24,747 nucleotides of DNA, taken from IMG/VR virus record IMGVR_UViG_3300025151_000289, positions 1 through 24,747 of that record; one strand, given 5' to 3'. The notes below the pieces were generated by a model. That model was not told where the DNA came from. It saw nothing but the letters and a program-made list of their open reading frames with translations, and ran no database searches. A program made the translations under genes and the position numbers. This stretch comes from a virus. Of this stretch, positions 22,969 to 24,747 are shown in pieces; within the stretch, counting starts at the first letter, position 1, and each line of letters opens with the position of its first letter.

Positions 22969-23585
22969 TTAAAACCTCCCCTTACCAAACGAAGATTTAG
23001 CTTGGCTTGCAGCCATCTCTCTTGCTTGTTCTTCATTTTGTTTTTGTTGCATAGCCATCTCACTTGCAATTATCATATCTATTTCATTTATTGACAAAGT
23101 CATAATCGTCTCATATGGAATCCCAATTTTTAAGAGTTGCACCAAGACCACCCAATGTTGAAATGCTATAATTTCACTCACTGTGACTGACTTTGGGTCT
23201 CTCAACCAACTTAGGATTCTTTTTTTATTTCATCAGGATTGCTACCCCCTTCACCGCCAAACGCAGTTGGAACTAGCGATTCTAATGCTCCTCCTAATCT
23301 TTCATCAATTGATACTAAAAAGGACTCTGTTGTCGGTCCCCATGGAGCGTCAATAATAAGTTCTTTTAACATATCTTTCATATACTTTTCAGCATTGAAT
23401 GACTGTACTCCATCTTTCCCAAGTGATATACAATTTGAAACAATTTGATTTCGTTTATTCCAAGATAATTGTTTCACAGTTATCTCAAACTCATCACCTG
23501 TTTCAGCGATCGTTATAATCTTCTTCTCGTTTGATGGGCTTATCTGATACTTACTTACGTCAAATGCTTTTCTATTCTGAGCCAT
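22969..23585 (-). CDS. Tail assembly chaperone, -1 frameshift fusion product
   Basis: A -1 slip on the A7 run at 23226-23220 joins the first chaperone frame after residue 122 (a Lys) to the downstream frame, which then reads RILSWLRDPKSVTVSE and continues to the TAA at 22971-22969. The fused protein is about 205 residues. The second frame (near 22969-23205) has a helical core VVLVQLLKIGIPYETIM and a charged Gln/Glu tail. In isolation it would need a TTG at 23205 with no Shine-Dalgarno sequence. In lambda-like tails the gpG/gpGT pair uses the same arrangement to chaperone the tape measure protein, whose gene follows here at once. Confidence 0.8.
23211..23585 (-). CDS. Tail assembly chaperone, unshifted product
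   Basis: This 124-residue protein is the first frame of the pair. It has a strand-rich N-terminal half ending in VKQLSWNKRNQIVSNC, a segment typical of tail assembly chaperones, then helices (NAEKYMKDMLKELII) and a Gly/Asn-rich tail. It ends at TAA 23213-23211, two codons after the slippery run. ATG 23585 has an AAGGAG ribosome binding site. It follows the tail tube-like gene and precedes the shifted frame. This abundant short form and the rarer fused form together coat the tape measure during tail assembly. Confidence 0.8.
   Translation of the reverse strand: MAQNRKAFDVSKYQISPSNEKKIITIAETGDEFEITVKQLSWNKRNQIVSNCISLGKDGVQSFNAEKYMKDMLKELIIDAPWGPTTESFLVSIDERLGGALESLVPTAFGGEGGSNPDEIKKES
23220..23226 (-). 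promoter_or_regulatory. Slippery heptamer A-AAA-AAA for -1 ribosomal frameshift
   Basis: Seven T on the plus strand (23220-23226) give ATA AAA AAA G on the message in frame 0. Slipping back one base re-pairs both tRNALys on AAA and continues into the second chaperone frame. The stop of the first frame lies six bases further on. A short imperfect stem, TTGG with CCAA around a loop, starts about ten bases downstream (from 23209) and could help. Confidence 0.75.
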
Positions 23586-23599
23586 GTGTTCTCCTTACT

Positions 23600-24747
23600 T
23601 TATGGGTATACAGGTTCTGTATCCTTTATTGTTATCTTTATACTTCTAAAGATCATATCTACATCTACTTGGAATGGATTGTCCGTTGTTATGCTATGTG
23701 TGGCAGTGTTTATCATAATACCTTGATTATTCAAGCCACTACCTATATCGTTAGCATCACTTGGGTCTCCAACCGTACCAGATGTTGGTATATCTATTAT
23801 TATATAATCATCTGCTCCTCTTTGAAACTTTATAGTAGCTGTAAAACCTTTTCTATTTGGAGATGCGTCTGAGCCATAATCACCTTCTAATAGTAATTGT
23901 CTGAATAATTCTAATGCACTATCCTGACTTGCACTACCATGAGCCGCATTTGAATCAACGCTTGCGTCTGGTAAAGCTACTGTTGCTGACATAGAGTACT
24001 CTCTTGGTCCTTCCTTTATTTCATATGGACCTCTTCTTCTTCTACCTTGCTTACCTATGTAATACCTAGGTTCTGAACCATTAGATATAGACAAAGAAAA
24101 ACTTCTAATTCTAGCAAACTCTTGACCAAAGAATTTTATGGTTCCTTCAGAAAAGTAGTATGGTTGTGTTGTTGGAAATCCTGTTCCGTCATTAGCAGAA
24201 GAACCATTATGAGAAGGTGCTCCCACGTCTGTAGCAGTAATTGATTGCGTTAATGCATATCTTGGCATGTTATGTGCTACTGAAGAACCGTTATATAAAT
24301 TTGTTCCTACTGTAGTTTGACTTGCTTGGTTATGAATCATATCTAAGAAATTTACACCATCCCAAGACATTGTTACCATTCCACCTTCTTCAGCTGATAT
24401 AGTAGTTGAATCTACCATACCCCCAAGGTATCTTCTGTTAAATGCTTTGTCAGAGTCTTCATCAGTTGGAAGCATATGAACATTCCATGTTACAGTGTCT
24501 AGCTCTGCTTGTTCAAGAATAGTATGTGTGTATGTTGTACTAGCACTACATTCTTCCACAGACACTCCACTGGTATGAGCAAATTGCATTGGATAGTTTA
24601 GTTTCCATACATTACCATTAGGATTAGCAACCAATCTTCTAACCTCTGATTTAGTACTAGAACCATCATCTATGTTTAAATAGTCTCCAGCACTAAGGCT
24701 AGTACTAGCATTTAGTGTTACGTACACATCCCCTTTATTGGTATCCG
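23600..24747 (-). CDS. Tail tube-like protein, cut at its start by the right edge
   Basis: This beta-rich protein has at least 381 residues. The frame is open to the window edge (reading ...DTNKGDVYVTLNAS), so the GTG at 24727 is probably an internal Val and the true start lies outside. Tube-like segments include YTHTILEQAELDTVTW, YLGGMVDSTTISAEEGG, KFFGQEFARIRSFSLSISN and TATIKFQRGADDYIIIDI. These resemble long siphovirus-type tube proteins that build the tail channel from stacked hexameric rings. It precedes the chaperone and tape measure genes, the standard order. The stop lies 15 bases before the next ATG. Since there is no visible sheath gene, the tail type cannot be settled here. Confidence 0.75.
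   Translation of the reverse strand, partial: DTNKGDVYVTLNASTSLSAGDYLNIDDGSSTKSEVRRLVANPNGNVWKLNYPMQFAHTSGVSVEECSASTTYTHTILEQAELDTVTWNVHMLPTDEDSDKAFNRRYLGGMVDSTTISAEEGGMVTMSWDGVNFLDMIHNQASQTTVGTNLYNGSSVAHNMPRYALTQSITATDVGAPSHNGSSANDGTGFPTTQPYYFSEGTIKFFGQEFARIRSFSLSISNGSEPRYYIGKQGRRRRGPYEIKEGPREYSMSATVALPDASVDSNAAHGSASQDSALELFRQLLLEGDYGSDASPNRKGFTATIKFQRGADDYIIIDIPTSGTVGDPSDANDIGSGLNNQGIMINTATHSITTDNPFQVDVDMIFRSIKITIKDTEPVYP

Noticed and set aside
22969-23205. Independent gene starting at TTG 23205
   Set aside because: No Shine-Dalgarno sequence precedes the TTG, and the frame is open back to the A7 slippery run in the right -1 phase, so a frameshift extension explains it better.

Overview
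This window is part of a tailed double-stranded DNA bacteriophage (Caudoviricetes). It is AT-rich and very compact. Every gene I can support lies on the minus strand, so transcription runs from the right edge (24747) to the left edge (1). Start and stop codons often overlap (TAATG, TAGTG), and no intergenic stretch exceeds about 110 bases. I see no tRNA, rRNA, CRISPR array, integrase or insertion sequence. Family A DNA polymerase, B12-dependent class II ribonucleotide reductase and an S74-chaperoned tail fibre would fit an aquatic or marine phage, but the host cannot be read from the sequence.

Layout in transcription order. (1) Tail module, 24747-17223: a tail tube-like protein cut by the window edge; a tail assembly chaperone pair joined by an apparent -1 frameshift on an A7 slippery run; a short tape-measure-like protein; a small tail protein; and a 1414-residue hub/fibre protein ending in an S74 self-cleaving chaperone. 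(2) Regulatory genes, 17223-15880: a small unknown protein, a helix-turn-helix/zinc-finger protein, a sigma-70-like factor and another small unknown. (3) Replication module, 15887-10105: DnaB-type helicase, small unknown, primase, putative ssDNA-binding protein, family A DNA polymerase, DUF3310-like protein and a PD-(D/E)XK nuclease. (4) A separately controlled gene, 10117-8850: a protein resembling the AIPR (abortive infection phage resistance) family, with its own sigma-70-like promoter and a palindrome over the predicted start site. (5) Recombination and nucleotide module, 8845-5414: a second promoter and leader hairpin, then a small unknown, a MazG-like protein, a RecA-like recombinase, a DUF559-like endonuclease, a Cas4/RecB-like exonuclease, a coiled-coil protein that might be a recombination mediator, and a RuvC-like resolvase. 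(6) Packaging and nucleotide supply, 5413-1: a Cys-containing unknown, small and large terminase subunits, class II ribonucleotide reductase, two coiled-coil proteins and the first codons of a further gene.

The helicase, primase, SSB and polymerase form a nearly complete phage replisome. The RecA-like protein, nucleases and resolvase supply recombination-dependent repair and branch resolution before packaging. The reductase and MazG-like protein manage nucleotides. Portal, capsid and lysis genes are not here and probably lie beyond the left edge, given the order terminase -> (outside) -> tail. The most interesting parts are the AIPR-like gene with its promoter/operator, the hairpin leader of the next operon, the frameshifted chaperone, the polymerase insertion and the sigma/zinc-finger regulatory pair.
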